Shown here: piece by piece, positions 35,913-44,578 of the stretch | Layout: each line of letters begins with the position of its first letter | How positions within the stretch are numbered: position 1 is the stretch's first letter | Assembly (NCBI GenBank): GCA_016715995.1 | Contig: JADJXF010000017.1 | Coordinates: 62,001 to 126,000 of the forward strand | Length of the DNA stretch: 64,000 nt | Reading direction: 5' to 3' | Source of the DNA: Flavobacteriales bacterium | GTDB lineage: Bacteria > Bacteroidota > Bacteroidia > Flavobacteriales_F > PHOS-HE28 | Translations under genes and position numbers: made by a program | Notes under the pieces: generated by a model | Told to the model about the DNA's origin: nothing | The model's database searches: none | Seen by the model: only the letters and a program-made list of their open reading frames with translations

Positions 35913-37442
35913 TCAGAGGTGGCTGTAGTTCGGCGCCTCACGTGTGATGAACACATCGTGCGGATGGCTCTCCTTCACTCCGGCGGAAGTTATCCGGATG
36001 AACCGCGCCTCTTGCAAAGCCGCCATGTCGGGCGCGCCGCAATAACCCATGCCTGCACGCAGGCCGCCAACGAGCTGGTGCACCACTTCGGCTAGTTTGC
36101 CCTTGTAGGGCACACGGCCGCTGATGCCCTCGGGCACCAGCTTCTTGATGTCATCCTCCATATCCTGGAAGTAGCGGTCCTTGCTGCCATGCTGCATGGC
36201 CTCGATGCTGCCCATGCCACGATACGTCTTGAACCGCCGCCCTTCATAGATGATGGTCTCGCCGGGGCTCTCCTCCACACCGGCGAACATGCTGCCAACC
36301 ATCACCGTGCCCGCGCCTGCGGCCAGGGCCTTCACGGCATCGCCGGTATACCGGACACCGCCATCGGCGATGACCGGGACACCGGAACCCCAGATGGCGC
36401 GCGCGCAATCGAGCACAGCGGTGAGCTGTGGCACACCCACGCCCGCAATGACTCGTGTGGTGCAGATGCTCCCAGGCCCGATGCCGACTTTCACAGCGTC
36501 GGCGCCCGCTTCCACCAGCGCCAGCGCTGCCTCGGCCGTTGCGATGTTCCCAGGCACGACGTCCACTGACGGAAATGTCTTCTTCACCTCTATCACCATG
36601 CCAACGACGCCTTTGGTATGGCCGTGAGCCGTATCAATGACCAACGCATCCACACCAGCGTCCACCAGAGCCTTCGCTCTGTCCATGGTGTCGCCCGAAA
36701 TGCCGATGGCGGCGGCAACGCGCAAGCGGCCGAGCTTATCCTTGCACGCATTCGGGCGCTGTTTCAGCTTGATGATGTCCTTGTAGGTGATCAGGCCGGC
36801 AAGGCGGCCAGCGGCATCCACCACAGGCAGCTTCTCGATCTTGTGCTCCTGCAATATGTCCTCCGCCTGGGCCATAGTGGTATCCGGCTTGGCGGTGATG
36901 ATGTGCGTGCTCGTCATGACCTCTGCGACCGGCCTGGGCATGCGCTTCTCGAAGCGCAGGTCGCGATTGGTGACGATCCCCACCAGCAAGTTGTCATCGT
37001 CCACTACGGGAATTCCGCCGATGCGATGCTCGGCCATGAGCCGGAGCGCATCGCCCACCGTGGCACGGCGGTCCAGCTTCACCGGATCGAGGATCATGCC
37101 GCTCTCACTCCGCTTCACACGGCGCACCTCGGCGGCCTGCTCGGCGATGGGCTGGTTCTTGTGGATCACGCCGATGCCGCCCTGCTGGGCAATGGCGATG
37201 GCGAGGTCCGCGCCAGTGACGGTATCCATGGCGGCCGAGACGAATGGCACGTTCAGCACGATGTTGCGCGAGAACCGTGAACGGATATCCACCTCGCGGG
37301 GCAGCACTTCGCTGTAGGCAGGCACGAGCAGCACGTCGTCGTACGTGAGCCCTTCACCAACGAATTTGTCCACTGGAAGATGGCCGTTCGCCGGAGATGC
37401 GGCGGGGGCGCGCTTGGGCGCGGCGGTCGAGGATCGTTCCAT
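35913..37442 (-). CDS. guaB: Inosine-5'-monophosphate dehydrogenase
   Basis: This enzyme oxidises IMP to XMP with NAD+, the committed step of GTP synthesis. The start LTYDDVLLVPAYSEVLP is typical. Two CBS domains lie at about 110-235, followed by the catalytic barrel with the active-site loop GPGSICTTRVIAGVGVPQ (Cys) and the flap region with FKTYRGMGSIEAM. At 509 residues it is normal length, with an extra N-terminal tail of about 20 residues rich in Ala and Pro. I chose ATG 37442; a TTG two codons upstream is less likely. TACTTTTG ends three bases before the ATG. Confidence 0.96.
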   Translation of the reverse strand: MERSSTAAPKRAPAASPANGHLPVDKFVGEGLTYDDVLLVPAYSEVLPREVDIRSRFSRNIVLNVPFVSAAMDTVTGADLAIAIAQQGGIGVIHKNQPIAEQAAEVRRVKRSESGMILDPVKLDRRATVGDALRLMAEHRIGGIPVVDDDNLLVGIVTNRDLRFEKRMPRPVAEVMTSTHIITAKPDTTMAQAEDILQEHKIEKLPVVDAAGRLAGLITYKDIIKLKQRPNACKDKLGRLRVAAAIGISGDTMDRAKALVDAGVDALVIDTAHGHTKGVVGMVIEVKKTFPSVDVVPGNIATAEAALALVEAGADAVKVGIGPGSICTTRVIAGVGVPQLTAVLDCARAIWGSGVPVIADGGVRYTGDAVKALAAGAGTVMVGSMFAGVEESPGETIIYEGRRFKTYRGMGSIEAMQHGSKDRYFQDMEDDIKKLVPEGISGRVPYKGKLAEVVHQLVGGLRAGMGYCGAPDMAALQEARFIRITSAGVKESHPHDVFITREAPNYSHL

Positions 37443-37445
37443 GCA

Positions 37446-37453
37446 CAAAAGTA
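37446..37453 (-). promoter_or_regulatory. TAnnTTTG box three bases before the guaB start
   Basis: On the minus strand the sequence reads TACTTTTG, with three bases (TGC) to the ATG at 37442, implying a leaderless or nearly leaderless mRNA for a housekeeping gene. Confidence 0.55.
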
Positions 37454-37474
37454 GGCACGGCGCCCGAAGTCCGA

Positions 37475-39607
37475 TCAGTCGCCTTCGGCGATGAGGGTCA
37501 CCGTTCCGCGCGCCTCAATCAACTTGCCAGCGCCGCTGCGCACGGAACAGTAGTACGCGTAGATTCCGATGGGCATCACTTGGCTGCCCACCACCCCATC
37601 CCATCCCTCTTCCGGATCCTCCGTCTCCCAGATCACTTGTCCCCATCGGTTGATGATGACCAGCTGATACGCGGCCACGTCCGCGAAGCCGATGACGGGC
37701 TTGAACACCGGGTTGAAGCGGCTCCCAATGATGAAGGCGTTCGGGATGTACACCAAGGCCTGCTGGTTGGCGCATGCCTCGTTGCTCACCGATATGGCAT
37801 TGATGCCGGAGGGGTTGCCGGACTCAAGCGCCTCCACGTAGTAACAGAACCGGCCGGTCAGCGTGACGAATGCGCTCACGTCATCGGTGTAGCCCCAGGG
37901 ATCCGGCGGAGTGGTGGCGATCAGCTCAAACGGACCATCGGCCACACTGCGGTATATGTTGTAGCCCGCCACGCTGCCGGCCCAATCGACATAGCCATTC
38001 CATGTGAGTCGGCTCTCACCGGAAAGCTCTCCCACGGCCGTGAGCACGATGTTCGCGCCGATGTTGCTGGTCACCGCCGCCGCACCGCAGCTATCGAGCA
38101 CCTGCACACGGTACTGATAGCCGTCGAGCTCGGGCCTCACGGTGTTGTCGTTCCATAGGATCACCGGCCCAGCCGAGCCAGGGAACGACGCCACCGTGGA
38201 GAAGGGACCGCCGTTCGTGGAGCGCTCAATGCGGTATCCACCGGCCTGTGCGGTGTAGTCCACGCTATCCACAACCAGTATCGTACTGGGACCTGTAACC
38301 GTAACCGTGCGCAGGTAATTGTCCTGGGGGATGGTTGGATAAGTGGTGAAGAGACAGGTCTTGTTGGATAGCGAACTGGCCCCGCCCGGAGCCTGCACGG
38401 CTTTCACGATGAAGCAGTAGGACCGCCCCGGCTGCACGTCAGCTATGTACCCCAACGCATTCCCAGGCAGGTTGGCCGCCAGGGCCCAAGGTCCGCCATC
38501 CATCTGCACCAGCACCTCCTGTGCTTGTGGGGTCCATCCTATGTACGGTGACCAGATAAGCCTGACCCTTGCCGCGCATCGGTCATAAGAGGTCTGGGCG
38601 TACATGGTGGTATGTGGTGGGCCTGTGGCACTTGTGTTCGGGCTCGGGGGCGTCCCGGTCTCGCACGTGTCGAACGCAGCGATGGTGAAGCTCTCGGGCC
38701 CTCCGAATGGCCAGCTATCCGGCCATGTGTACGACGTATTGCCCTGACCGAATACCGTATCGATGATCACCCCGCCGCCCGGTGTATTGAGCACGATGAT
38801 GTAGCCATCCGTATCCGCTTCAGGCGGTTGGCCCCAAATGATGGTGGAGAGTCCGGTGAGGGAGTCAACACTCACAGCGGATATCGTCGGAACGGTTGGC
38901 GGTGTGAAGTCCTGGAAAACCTCCCCATCACGATTGCTGAATGAGACACAGCCCTGTTGATCGGCCAGCCCAACACGGAATGTGAGTGAATCCTCACAGA
39001 TGGAGACCACCCACTGATAGGCGAACGTGGAACTGCCCACCGTGGCAATCTGGCTCCAAGTCCCCACCGGGTATTCAAGCCAAATGGTGAACTGGGAAGC
39101 AGCCGTGGGAGAAGGCGAAGGCGCGTTCCATGAGAGGTTCGCGCTTCCAAGCGGTGTGCTCTGGAAAACCTGCAGGAAGATGGTGCCTACGGTATCACTG
39201 GGTAAGGAGATGCTCGGGCCAATTCCAGTGTAGGCCGTGGTCAGGTAGTAGAACTGCGGGCCAACGTTGGCACCTGCGCCGAAATGCGTGTAGCTGAGGG
39301 TCGCGCATGGCACAGTACCCAGCAGCGCGAATGGACCAACAAGTGTCGAAGCATGCCACACCTCGTAGTGAATACAATCGCCGTTCGGGTCTGCGGGCGG
39401 CGTCCAAGTCAGGGTGACATCGCCGCTGACATTCACAGAGGCGCAATGCAGCGCAGGTGGATCGAGTGGCTGTCCTTGAGCACTAATCGGCAGGATGACC
39501 AAGAACGCCAAGCAGCACAGAGCCGAGCGCGCCGAACAGAGGCCAAAGGGACTTGCCACGAGCTTAAGACGCCTGCCCGCACCCACTTGTTGCCATGAGC
39601 CGTTCAT
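37475..39607 (-). CDS. Secreted fibronectin-type III protein with CHU_C (T9SS type B) domain
   Basis: The start ATG 39607 precedes a signal segment (SALCCLAFLVILPISAQGQ). About seven fibronectin type III-like repeats follow, recognised by SGDVTLTWTPPADPNGD, LGSANLSWNAPS, RLIWSPYIGW and SRLTWNGYVDWAG. The final about 90 residues (VYIPNAFIIGSRFNPVFKP, then INRWGQVIWETEDPEEGWDG) form the gliding-motility-associated CHU_C domain, the type B sorting signal. The protein is probably exported by T9SS and surface-attached through the PorP/SprF type of pathway. Its start overlaps the stop of the upstream oxidoreductase by four bases. Confidence 0.87.
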   Translation of the reverse strand: MNGSWQQVGAGRRLKLVASPFGLCSARSALCCLAFLVILPISAQGQPLDPPALHCASVNVSGDVTLTWTPPADPNGDCIHYEVWHASTLVGPFALLGTVPCATLSYTHFGAGANVGPQFYYLTTAYTGIGPSISLPSDTVGTIFLQVFQSTPLGSANLSWNAPSPSPTAASQFTIWLEYPVGTWSQIATVGSSTFAYQWVVSICEDSLTFRVGLADQQGCVSFSNRDGEVFQDFTPPTVPTISAVSVDSLTGLSTIIWGQPPEADTDGYIIVLNTPGGGVIIDTVFGQGNTSYTWPDSWPFGGPESFTIAAFDTCETGTPPSPNTSATGPPHTTMYAQTSYDRCAARVRLIWSPYIGWTPQAQEVLVQMDGGPWALAANLPGNALGYIADVQPGRSYCFIVKAVQAPGGASSLSNKTCLFTTYPTIPQDNYLRTVTVTGPSTILVVDSVDYTAQAGGYRIERSTNGGPFSTVASFPGSAGPVILWNDNTVRPELDGYQYRVQVLDSCGAAAVTSNIGANIVLTAVGELSGESRLTWNGYVDWAGSVAGYNIYRSVADGPFELIATTPPDPWGYTDDVSAFVTLTGRFCYYVEALESGNPSGINAISVSNEACANQQALVYIPNAFIIGSRFNPVFKPVIGFADVAAYQLVIINRWGQVIWETEDPEEGWDGVVGSQVMPIGIYAYYCSVRSGAGKLIEARGTVTLIAEGD

Positions 39608-40560
39608 GCTTCCCGGGCCGGTTGCCGTGCTAACTGCTGGCGCGCCTTCTCGCATTCGTTGACAATCGTCTGCACGATGACTCGTGCAGGCAGGATTTCC
39701 CGGATGCGTCCGCTCACCTGGCCAATCTCCAATTCCCCTTCGTCCAAGTCACCCTCGAACATGCCCTTCTTCGCCCGGCCGCGACCGAGCAGCACCTTCA
39801 AGCCATCCACATCCGTGCTCGAAGCATAGGCCTGCTCGACCTTGCGATAGAATGCATTCTTAATTAAACGAACTGGCGTTATTTCCTTCAAGGTCAGAAC
39901 AGTATCGCCTTCACCTGCCTGTGTGACGCGCTCCTTGAAAGCCGGGTGCGCGGAACTTTCTTCCGAACAAACGAAGCGGCTGCCAATCTGCACCCCGTCA
40001 GCGCCTAGGGCCATGGCCGCCAACATGCTGCGGCCATCGGCGATGCCGCCAGCGGCGATGACTGGAATCTTCACGGCATCACGCACCATGGGCACAAGCA
40101 CCATGGTGGTCGTCTCTTCCCTGCCGTTGTGCCCGCCGGCCTCAAACCCCTCGGCCACCACGGCATCCACACCGGCGGCCTCCGCCTTTAGCGCGAATTT
40201 CACGCTGCTTACCACATGCACCACTTTGATGCCGTGCGCTTTAAGCTGAGCAGTCCACTGAGCCGGATTGCCTGCCGAGGTGAACACGATGGGCACCTTC
40301 TCCTCCACCAAGATGGCCATGTGCTTGTCCACATCCGGGTACAGCATGGGCACATTCACGCCGAAAGGCCTGCTGGTGGCCTGCTTGCAGTGGCGGATGT
40401 GCTCGCGCAGCACGTCAGGGTACATGGAGCCGGAACCGATAATGCCCAATCCACCGGCCTCGCTCACGGCCGATGCAAGCCGCCAACCCGAGCACCAGAT
40501 CATGCCCGCTTGAACTAGCGGGTACCGAATTCCGAAAAGGCTGGTTACTCGGTTCCTCAT
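39604..40560 (-). CDS. NAD(P)H-dependent flavin oxidoreductase, nitronate monooxygenase/FabK-like
   Basis: The 318-residue FMN barrel protein starts at ATG 40560 (MRNRVTSLFGIRYPLVQAG). Typical features are IRYPLVQAGMIWCSG, VDAVVAEGFEAGGHNGR with the flavin/substrate-site HxG, and PVIAAGGIADGRSMLAAMALGADGVQIGSRF. The family oxidises alkyl nitronates or acts as enoyl-ACP reductase (FabK), and the two cannot be separated confidently here. The EGFEAGGH pattern with a nearby FabI-independent role favours a nitronate monooxygenase-like or DUF561-type annotation. ATG 40578 is an alternative start. Confidence 0.87.
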   Translation of the reverse strand: MRNRVTSLFGIRYPLVQAGMIWCSGWRLASAVSEAGGLGIIGSGSMYPDVLREHIRHCKQATSRPFGVNVPMLYPDVDKHMAILVEEKVPIVFTSAGNPAQWTAQLKAHGIKVVHVVSSVKFALKAEAAGVDAVVAEGFEAGGHNGREETTTMVLVPMVRDAVKIPVIAAGGIADGRSMLAAMALGADGVQIGSRFVCSEESSAHPAFKERVTQAGEGDTVLTLKEITPVRLIKNAFYRKVEQAYASSTDVDGLKVLLGRGRAKKGMFEGDLDEGELEIGQVSGRIREILPARVIVQTIVNECEKARQQLARQPAREA

Positions 40561-40669
40561 CGATTCAGCGGGCGGCAAAACTACCCTCCCCGTCGATTTG
40601 GCGGCTGGTCTCCGACGATCGTTGATATCCAGAACAAAGTGCTGGGCTCGTAGGCGCGGGGATCTTTCC

Positions 40670-40677
40670 TATGTTTG
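40670..40677 (+). promoter_or_regulatory. TAnnTTTG box upstream of the DUF6089 gene
   Basis: TATGTTTG lies 34 bases before the ATG at 40712, a normal leader length, in the divergent gap after the oxidoreductase gene. Confidence 0.45.
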
Positions 40678-40711
40678 CCGGACGAGGGCGAACCCCTTGG
40701 GAATCGGACGC

Positions 40712-41652
40712 ATGAGCAAGGTATCACTACGCTTCCTTCTGGCTGGCTCAGTCATCATGGGTGCGGCGCTCTCAGTGCGAGCGCAATACGCATGGGATGT
40801 CGGATTCCACATTGGTGGGGCCAATTACTTGGGCGAGATGGGCGGCAAGGATGAGCCGCGTCGGGATTTCGTTTGGGACATGAAGCTGAGCCAGACCCGT
40901 TGGGCGGTCGGGGGCTTCGCTCGTCGCAAGATCAACCGGTTGGTCTCTGTGAATGCCGGCCTGATGTACCTGCGCATCCAGGGCGCCGATGAACTGACCG
41001 AGGATTATCGCCCTCGCCGCGGTCGCAACCTGAACTTCCGTAACGACATGCTGGAACTGTATATCCGGCCGGAGTTCACCATATACCAAGACAATGACCT
41101 TGGCGGGCGTGGCAGGTACAAGCTCGATTTCCGACTCTTCGGCTATGTAGGAGCCGCCCTCTACTACCACAATCCCAAGGCCAGATCAACCGCGAAGGCG
41201 ACTTCTATGCATTGCAGCCGCTCACCACGGAGCTGGTTGATTACAGCAAGATCGGATTCGCCATCCCCGCTGGCATCGGCTTCCATTTCACCAAGAAGCG
41301 CCGTCATCGCTTCGGCTGGGACATGGGCTGGCGCACGACCTTCAGCGATTACATCGACGATGCCAGCACGGTGTACGCCGATCCCAACCTGCTTCCTGGG
41401 GGAGCTGCTGGAACTGCAGCCCAATTGGCCGACCAGAGTTCCTTCGCGTATGCTCTAGATCCAACCCTCCCTCATCCGAACAACTACAAGGAGGGGGCCA
41501 TCCGAGGCGACCCCACGCACAACGACAGTTACCTGACCATGACGTTCACATACAGCTATGTGCTGCGTGGTCAGTCGAACTTCTATCGTCAACGTTACAG
41601 CTGGATCCGCGGCGCCAAGCGCGTGGGCCGGAAGTCGCGAGCGAAGTTCTAA
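40712..41652 (+). pseudogene. DUF6089 family outer-membrane protein, frame broken near 41182
   Basis: The start ATG 40712 gives a signal peptide (MSKVSLRFLLAGSVIMGAAL, cleaved after VRAQ). The typical N-terminus follows: YAWDVGFHIGGANYLGEMGG. The first frame loses similarity after AALYYHNPKA and runs to 41458. The true continuation (GDFYALQPLTTELVDYSKI, then RFGWDMGWRTTFSDYIDD) is in another frame ending at 41652. One extra C in GGCCAG at 41180-41184 restores the frame, giving about 313 residues of predicted beta-barrel. The function of the family is unknown; it is widespread in Bacteroidota. Given the CC/CCC context, an assembly indel is likely. Confidence 0.83.
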
Positions 41653-41670
41653 AGGGCACTATCAAAAGCT

Positions 41671-41703
41671 GCGAACGGGGACCAATGGTCCCCGTTCGCT
41701 TTT
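41671..41703 (+). terminator. Rho-independent terminator after the DUF6089 gene
   Basis: GCGAACGGGGACC and GGTCCCCGTTCGC form a perfect 13-bp stem with loop AAT, followed by TTTT. It sits between convergent genes and may also limit readthrough from asnB. Confidence 0.85.
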
Positions 41704-41740
41704 CATGGCCCTTTGTCAGTATGAATTGCGGATCGGCCTA

Positions 41741-43615
41741 CTACTCAATGCCATGCCGATCGAGCCAATCGCCGAGCACGATCAAGGACCAGAGCCTGGA
41801 CCAGTTCACACGCCTATCGCCAGCAAGGAAGCGCTGCCAAAGGCCGGCGACCGCGCCATTGCGGAATGTCGGCCTTGATCCGAGCCGCGTGAGGCGTTCC
41901 TCGCAGAAGGACCTCAGCTCGTTGCGCATCCACAGCTCCCAGGGCATGGTGAAGCCCATCTTCGGACGATGCACGACCTCGGCGGGCAGCAGATCACCGA
42001 GCGCGTCCACCAGTAGCTTCTTTGGCGTGTCAGGGTACTTCACGCGGTCGCCAACACCAAGGACGAACTCAATGAGTTCGTGGTCAAGGAAGGGTACACG
42101 CACCTCCAGCGCGTGGGCCATGCTCATCTGATCCGCGTCCCGCAGGAGCACGTTCTGCAGATAGGTCGATAACTCGCCAACAGAGACCTGGCTGAGCAAT
42201 GGCAACCGATGCCCCCGACGGGTGCGGATCAAATCGTGCATGATGGCCCCAACTTGGTTCGTTGGCAGCCGTTCGAGTTGCACCAACCGCAGGATCTCGC
42301 GGTCCGTGAACGAAACGCGGGAGACCGGGAACGTATCATCCACGGAGAAGCTTCCCAACCGGAGCAGCTCGCCCATCTTGACCGAGGTACTGGACGCGTG
42401 CAGCGCCGCGATGATCGCCGCAGCAGCGTTCCGCAGCGGACGTGGGAACTGGGTGACCCAGCGCTTTTGCCAAAGGCTCAAGGTGCGTGTGAATACGGGA
42501 TAGCCCGCGAACACCTCGTCGCCGCCGAGACCACTCAGGGCCATAGTGATGCCCGCTTCCTTGGTGACCTTGGAGACGACGTACGTGTTCGGACCATCGG
42601 CACTGGGATGGTCCATTGCGTTGAGCGCATCCGGCAACATCCGCAGCATTTCGGAAGGCTTCAACCGGATGGCGGTGTGCTCTGTACGGAACTTCTCCGC
42701 CACCATGCGGGCGTAACGCTCTTCGCTGAACTCCTCCTCATCGAAGACCACCGAAAAGGTGTGTACCGGCGCAGCGCTGGCCTGTGCCATCAGGCCCACC
42801 ACGGCGCTGCTGTCGATCCCGCCGGAAATGAATGCGCCGAAGGGAACATCGCTCACGAGCCGCTTCTCCACCGCGCGGCCAAGCCGCTCGCGCACCTCGC
42901 GATGCACCCGCTCCAATGGCCATCCTTCGGCCTCCACCAGTGCGCTGTTGACCGCATCATACCAACGGACGACGGCAACCTCCTGATCGCTTATGCGCAT
43001 CCAATGCCCCGCCTCCAACATCCGAACGCCTTGCACCATCGTGCCTGGTGCGTGCACGGTCTGATAGCGAAGGTGGTCAATCAAGGCCTCCTGATCCAGC
43101 CGGCGCGGCACCAGCCCTGTGCCCAGCAGTGCCCGCAGCTCGCTGGCGAAGAGCACATGACGGTCATCGCGGTACCAGTAGAGCGGCTTGATGCCCATGC
43201 GGTCGCGCGCGAGGAAGAGCTCATCCGTCAGCGCGTCATGCAGGGCGAAGGCAAACATGCCGTGGAGCCGATCCAGGCATTCGCTGCCCCATCGCTCATA
43301 TGCGGCCAGCAGAACCTCCGTATCGGAGCCGGTGCGCCAAACCACGTCCTTCAGTTCCGCGCGCAGCTCCCGGTAATTGTAGATCTCGCCGTTGTAGCTG
43401 ATGGTGTACCGGCCATCGTTGCTGGTGAACGGCTGGTTGCTTTCCGCTGAGAGGTCGATGATACTGAGCCGACGATGCCCCAGCACATTATTGCCGCATC
43501 GGCGAACACCATCGGCATCGGGTCCGCGATGGGCCATGGCTTCCGTCATGCGCCGCACGATGTTCTCCGGGTCGCTCAGGCCCTCCAGGCCGTGGATGCC
43601 CGCGATGCCGCACAT
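41741..43615 (-). CDS. asnB: Asparagine synthase (glutamine-hydrolysing)
   Basis: The 624-residue protein has an N-terminal glutaminase domain with nucleophile Cys2 (MCGIAGIHGLE) and NQPFTSNDGRYTISYNGEIY split across strands, then an ATP-pyrophosphatase domain with SGGIDSSAVVGLMA. It transfers glutamine ammonia to a carboxylate activated by ATP. In exopolysaccharide and O-antigen loci such AsnB/WbpS-like enzymes often amidate uronic acids rather than make free asparagine. It overlaps the adjoining epimerase gene by one base (TGATG) and is the last gene of the minus-strand polysaccharide set. Both roles remain possible. Confidence 0.92.
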   Translation of the reverse strand: MCGIAGIHGLEGLSDPENIVRRMTEAMAHRGPDADGVRRCGNNVLGHRRLSIIDLSAESNQPFTSNDGRYTISYNGEIYNYRELRAELKDVVWRTGSDTEVLLAAYERWGSECLDRLHGMFAFALHDALTDELFLARDRMGIKPLYWYRDDRHVLFASELRALLGTGLVPRRLDQEALIDHLRYQTVHAPGTMVQGVRMLEAGHWMRISDQEVAVVRWYDAVNSALVEAEGWPLERVHREVRERLGRAVEKRLVSDVPFGAFISGGIDSSAVVGLMAQASAAPVHTFSVVFDEEEFSEERYARMVAEKFRTEHTAIRLKPSEMLRMLPDALNAMDHPSADGPNTYVVSKVTKEAGITMALSGLGGDEVFAGYPVFTRTLSLWQKRWVTQFPRPLRNAAAAIIAALHASSTSVKMGELLRLGSFSVDDTFPVSRVSFTDREILRLVQLERLPTNQVGAIMHDLIRTRRGHRLPLLSQVSVGELSTYLQNVLLRDADQMSMAHALEVRVPFLDHELIEFVLGVGDRVKYPDTPKKLLVDALGDLLPAEVVHRPKMGFTMPWELWMRNELRSFCEERLTRLGSRPTFRNGAVAGLWQRFLAGDRRVNWSRLWSLIVLGDWLDRHGIE

Positions 43616-44550
43616 CAGTTGGCCACCACGGAATGCGCAAGGATGCGCTCGAGGCCGGTGCGCAAAGGCAGCAATTCGCGGCCCAGCAGCTTCCGCATGC
43701 GGGCGATGTCAGGCATGCGACGGGTCATGTCGCCTTCCTCCAGCGGTGGCAGATGCACAATCCGCGAGGAACTGCCCGTGAGTTCGATGATGAGCTTCGC
43801 GAGGTCCTTGATGGTCATCTCCGCATCGCTGCCGATGTTCACCACGTCGTTGATCACTTCGCGGCTGTGATAGGCCGCCATGCACGCGTCGATGTTGTCG
43901 TCGATGTAACAGAACGTGCGGGTCTGCAGGCCATCGCCGTAGAGCGTGATGTCCTCGCCGGCCAGCGCCAGCCGGATGAATTTGCTCACCACGAAATCCT
44001 TGCTCTGCTTGGGGCCATAGGTATTGAAGAACCGGAAGACCGTGTACTCCAGGCCGTACTCCTTGTGGTAGCTGCGCAGGAAGGCCTCCCCGATGTTCTT
44101 GACGATGGCGTAGGGCAGTTTGCTGTTGAGCGGGGTGGTCAGCTCGTTCTGCGGAATCTCCACCGGCTCGCCGTACACCTCGCTGCTGCTGCTGTAGAGC
44201 ACCCGCTCCACGCCGGTGTTCTTCGAGAGGTCCAGGATGTTGCGGAGGCCATCGATGTCGCGGAGCACCATCACCGGATTGTCAGTCGTGCGCTTCACCC
44301 CCACCACGGCCGCATAATGGAACACATGCTCGAAGCGGTTGGCATAGAACACCGCGCTGATGTCCTCGAAGCGGTTCACATCGCATTTGATGAAATGCAG
44401 GTTCGCCGGCAACGTTGCAGGCAGCTTGGCCCGGTCACCCGTCAGCAGATTGTCCACCACCGTGACGTCGTTCCGGGGATCGCTGGCCAGCTTGAGGGCG
44501 AGGTCGCTGGCGATGAAGCCGGCGCCGCCGGTGACAAGGATGCGTGCCAT
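43615..44550 (-). CDS. NAD-dependent sugar epimerase/dehydratase
   Basis: The 311-residue extended short-chain dehydrogenase has the Rossmann motif GGAGFIASDLA, a catalytic Ser in SSSSEVYGE, and the YxxxK pair in LPYAIVKNIGEAF. RFFNTYGP is the family pattern of NDP-sugar epimerases. It is likely to act on a UDP- or dTDP-sugar as a 4-epimerase, dehydratase or decarboxylase, but the substrate cannot be read from the sequence. It is directly coupled to asnB, which suggests that they modify the same sugar, for example a uronic acid made into a uronamide. Confidence 0.87.
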   Translation of the reverse strand: MARILVTGGAGFIASDLALKLASDPRNDVTVVDNLLTGDRAKLPATLPANLHFIKCDVNRFEDISAVFYANRFEHVFHYAAVVGVKRTTDNPVMVLRDIDGLRNILDLSKNTGVERVLYSSSSEVYGEPVEIPQNELTTPLNSKLPYAIVKNIGEAFLRSYHKEYGLEYTVFRFFNTYGPKQSKDFVVSKFIRLALAGEDITLYGDGLQTRTFCYIDDNIDACMAAYHSREVINDVVNIGSDAEMTIKDLAKLIIELTGSSSRIVHLPPLEEGDMTRRMPDIARMRKLLGRELLPLRTGLERILAHSVVAN

Positions 44551-44578
44551 GCTGCGGTTCGAGGCGGTGAAGGTAACC

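Noticed and set aside
42209..43450. Plus-strand frame opposite asnB
   Set aside because: Antisense shadow; asnB has catalytic Cys2, the PP-loop motif and the right length.
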